7,112 bases of DNA from Fibrobacter sp. UBA4309. GTDB lineage: Bacteria; Fibrobacterota; Fibrobacteria; Fibrobacterales; Fibrobacteraceae. Made by a program: the position numbers and the translations under genes. The notes under the pieces are model-generated. The model did not search any database. It saw only the letters and a program-made list of their open reading frames with translations, and was not told where the DNA came from. Positions 5,812 through 7,112 of the stretch are shown piece after piece. The stretch is taken from contig NZ_DGUN01000041.1 of assembly GCF_002395745.1 (NCBI RefSeq), forward strand, positions 1-7,112, in the 5' to 3' direction. Each line of letters opens with the position of its first letter. The first letter of the stretch is position 1.

Positions 5812-7112
5812 TTACTTCTTCACGTGGCGATGGTACTCTTGCAAACTACAGACTTCAAAGCGGCCGAAGTCGTGCTTGTCCATGAGGCCTTCCACGGTGG
5901 AGGTGAGGGCGGCGATGGTCGTGGTGATGGGAATGCCGGAGACGACCGCCTTGGAGCGCATCTGGATTTCATCGACCATGGCTTCGGCGCCGTTTTCGGT
6001 GGTGTTCACGATCCACTGCACTTCCTTGTCGTGGATGAGGTCCAGCAGGTTCGGGCGGCCACGGGAGATGCGGAACACGGCGCGGGTCTTGATGCCTTCG
6101 TTGTAAAGCATCGTCGAGGTGCCGCGGGTGGCGTAAATCTGGTAGCCCATGTCTACGAGGCGCTTGATGAGCGGTACGGCCTTCTGCTTGTCTTCGTCCT
6201 TGAGCGACACGAAGATGTTGCCCTGGCTCGGGACCTTGTTGCCGGATGCCAGCTGGCTCTTGAGGTAGGCAAGGCCACGGTCGCGATCGATGCTCATGAC
6301 TTCGCCGGTGGATTTCATTTCCGGAGAAAGCGTGATATCGACACCCGGGAACTTGACGAACGGGAACACGGCTTCCTTGACGCTCACGTAAGGCACGTGG
6401 ACTTCTTCGGTGAAGCCGATCTGTTCGAGGGTCTCGCCGAGCATGCAGCGGCTGGCGTAGCTTGCAAGCGGGACGCCGATGGACTTGGAAACGAACGGCA
6501 CGGTGCGGGAGGCGCGCGGGTTCACTTCGATCATGTAGAGTTCGCCATCCTTGACGGCGAGCTGCATGTTCATGAGGCCGACCACGTGGAGTTCCCTTGC
6601 AAAGTCCTTCGCATATTGGCGAACCTTGTCCTGGATTTCCTTGGAAAGCGTCATAGGAGGGATGACGCTTGCGGAGTCGCCGGAGTGAATGCCTGCGGGT
6701 TCCACGTGTTCCATGATGGCGCCCACCACGGTGTGCTTGCCATCGCTGATGCAGTCCACGTCAAGTTCGGTAGCGTCTTCCAAGAAGCGGTCGATGAGGA
6801 TGGGCTTGCCTTCGCCAATGGCGGCAGCTTCTTCTACGAACTTGCGGAGGTATTTTTCCTTATAGACAATCACCATGCCGCGGCCGCCGAGAACGAAGCT
6901 CGGGCGCACAAGCACGGGGTAGCCAATGCGGTCGACAATAGCCAAGGCTTCTTCCACGTTGTGGGCGATGCCGGATGCGGCCTGCTTGATACCGACCTTG
7001 TCGACCAGCTGCTTGAAGAAGTCGCGGTCTTCGGCGAGGTCGATGTCTTCGGGGCTTGTGCCGACCACATTTGCACCGGCCTTCTTGAGGCGCATGGCGA
7101 GGTTCAGCGGAG
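5812..7112 (-). CDS. carB: Carbamoyl-phosphate synthase large chain, C-terminal part (5' end beyond window)
   Basis: The large subunit makes carbamoyl phosphate for arginine and pyrimidines from bicarbonate, two ATP and ammonia supplied by the small subunit CarA. About 433 residues of a roughly 1070-residue protein are visible. The frame continues through the window edge (PLNLA precedes the first internal Met at 7095), so that Met is not the start. GTSPEDIDLAEDRDFF and VRPSFVLGGRGM belong to the second ATP-grasp domain, which makes carbamoyl phosphate from carbamate. Its Mg-ATP ligands are kept: Gln in LMNMQLAV, and Glu and Asn in MIEVNPRASRTVPF. The last 140 or so residues are the MGS-like allosteric domain (YATRGTSTML, ISRGRP, WIVNTTENG). 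Compared from memory with E. coli CarB, UMP/IMP-site residues Lys954, Thr974, Thr977 and Asn1015 are conserved, while Lys993 is Arg. The gene is convergent with the xylanase and functionally unrelated to it. Confidence 0.97.
   Translation of the reverse strand, partial: PLNLAMRLKKAGANVVGTSPEDIDLAEDRDFFKQLVDKVGIKQAASGIAHNVEEALAIVDRIGYPVLVRPSFVLGGRGMVIVYKEKYLRKFVEEAAAIGEGKPILIDRFLEDATELDVDCISDGKHTVVGAIMEHVEPAGIHSGDSASVIPPMTLSKEIQDKVRQYAKDFARELHVVGLMNMQLAVKDGELYMIEVNPRASRTVPFVSKSIGVPLASYASRCMLGETLEQIGFTEEVHVPYVSVKEAVFPFVKFPGVDITLSPEMKSTGEVMSIDRDRGLAYLKSQLASGNKVPSQGNIFVSLKDEDKQKAVPLIKRLVDMGYQIYATRGTSTMLYNEGIKTRAVFRISRGRPNLLDLIHDKEVQWIVNTTENGAEAMVDEIQMRSKAVVSGIPITTTIAALTSTVEGLMDKHDFGRFEVCSLQEYHRHVKK

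Noticed and set aside
1..7112. Search for mobile elements, CRISPR repeats, toxin-antitoxin pairs, tRNAs and riboswitches
   Set aside because: No transposase, integrase, spaced direct repeats, cloverleaf-like segment or long structured leader was seen by eye. All gaps between genes are short and accounted for.

Overview
The window reads as chromosome of a lignocellulose-degrading bacterium, most likely Fibrobacter or a close relative (Fibrobacterota). This is inference from three things: a secreted GH30 xylanase beside a secreted CE1-like esterase, tail or insert domains resembling type IX secretion (T9SS) sorting tails on both enzymes, and the general look of the housekeeping gene at the right edge. 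No rRNA, tRNA, insertion sequence, phage gene or CRISPR array is visible, and no gene-free stretch exceeds about 120 bases.

Left block (1-2062, + strand): a MerR-family regulator cut by the window edge, a small flavodoxin-fold FMN oxidoreductase 42 bases downstream, and a membrane-anchored metallo-beta-lactamase-fold hydrolase starting 1 base after the flavoprotein stop. The spacing suggests one redox- or stress-type operon, but the substrates are unknown. A GNAT acetyltransferase (2064-2543, - strand) converges on it with a 1-base gap and appears to have its own promoter giving a nearly leaderless mRNA.

Middle block (2662-5730, + strand): two exported plant cell wall enzymes. The first is a CE1/feruloyl-esterase-like hydrolase whose N-terminal region combines a carboxypeptidase-regulatory-like fold with an apparently embedded sorting-tail-like domain. 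The second is a GH30 xylanase, subfamily 8-like, with a C-terminal sorting-tail-like region. Together they would cut the xylan backbone and remove ester side groups. A 7+7 inverted repeat sits just upstream of the esterase ribosome binding site, and a TATATT element plus CGAAT repeats lie before the xylanase.

Right block (5812-7112, - strand): the C-terminal 40% or so of carB, the carbamoyl-phosphate synthase large chain, running off the right edge. It converges on the xylanase gene, and the two share a hairpin that can act as a terminator in both directions.

I see no clear new defence, mobile or RNA system. The most distinctive points are the nested domain layout of the esterase, the rebuilt substrate loop of the GH30 enzyme (the usual glucuronate-binding arginines are missing), and the flavoprotein that lacks its family's cysteine cluster in a gene cluster with a membrane-anchored MBL hydrolase.
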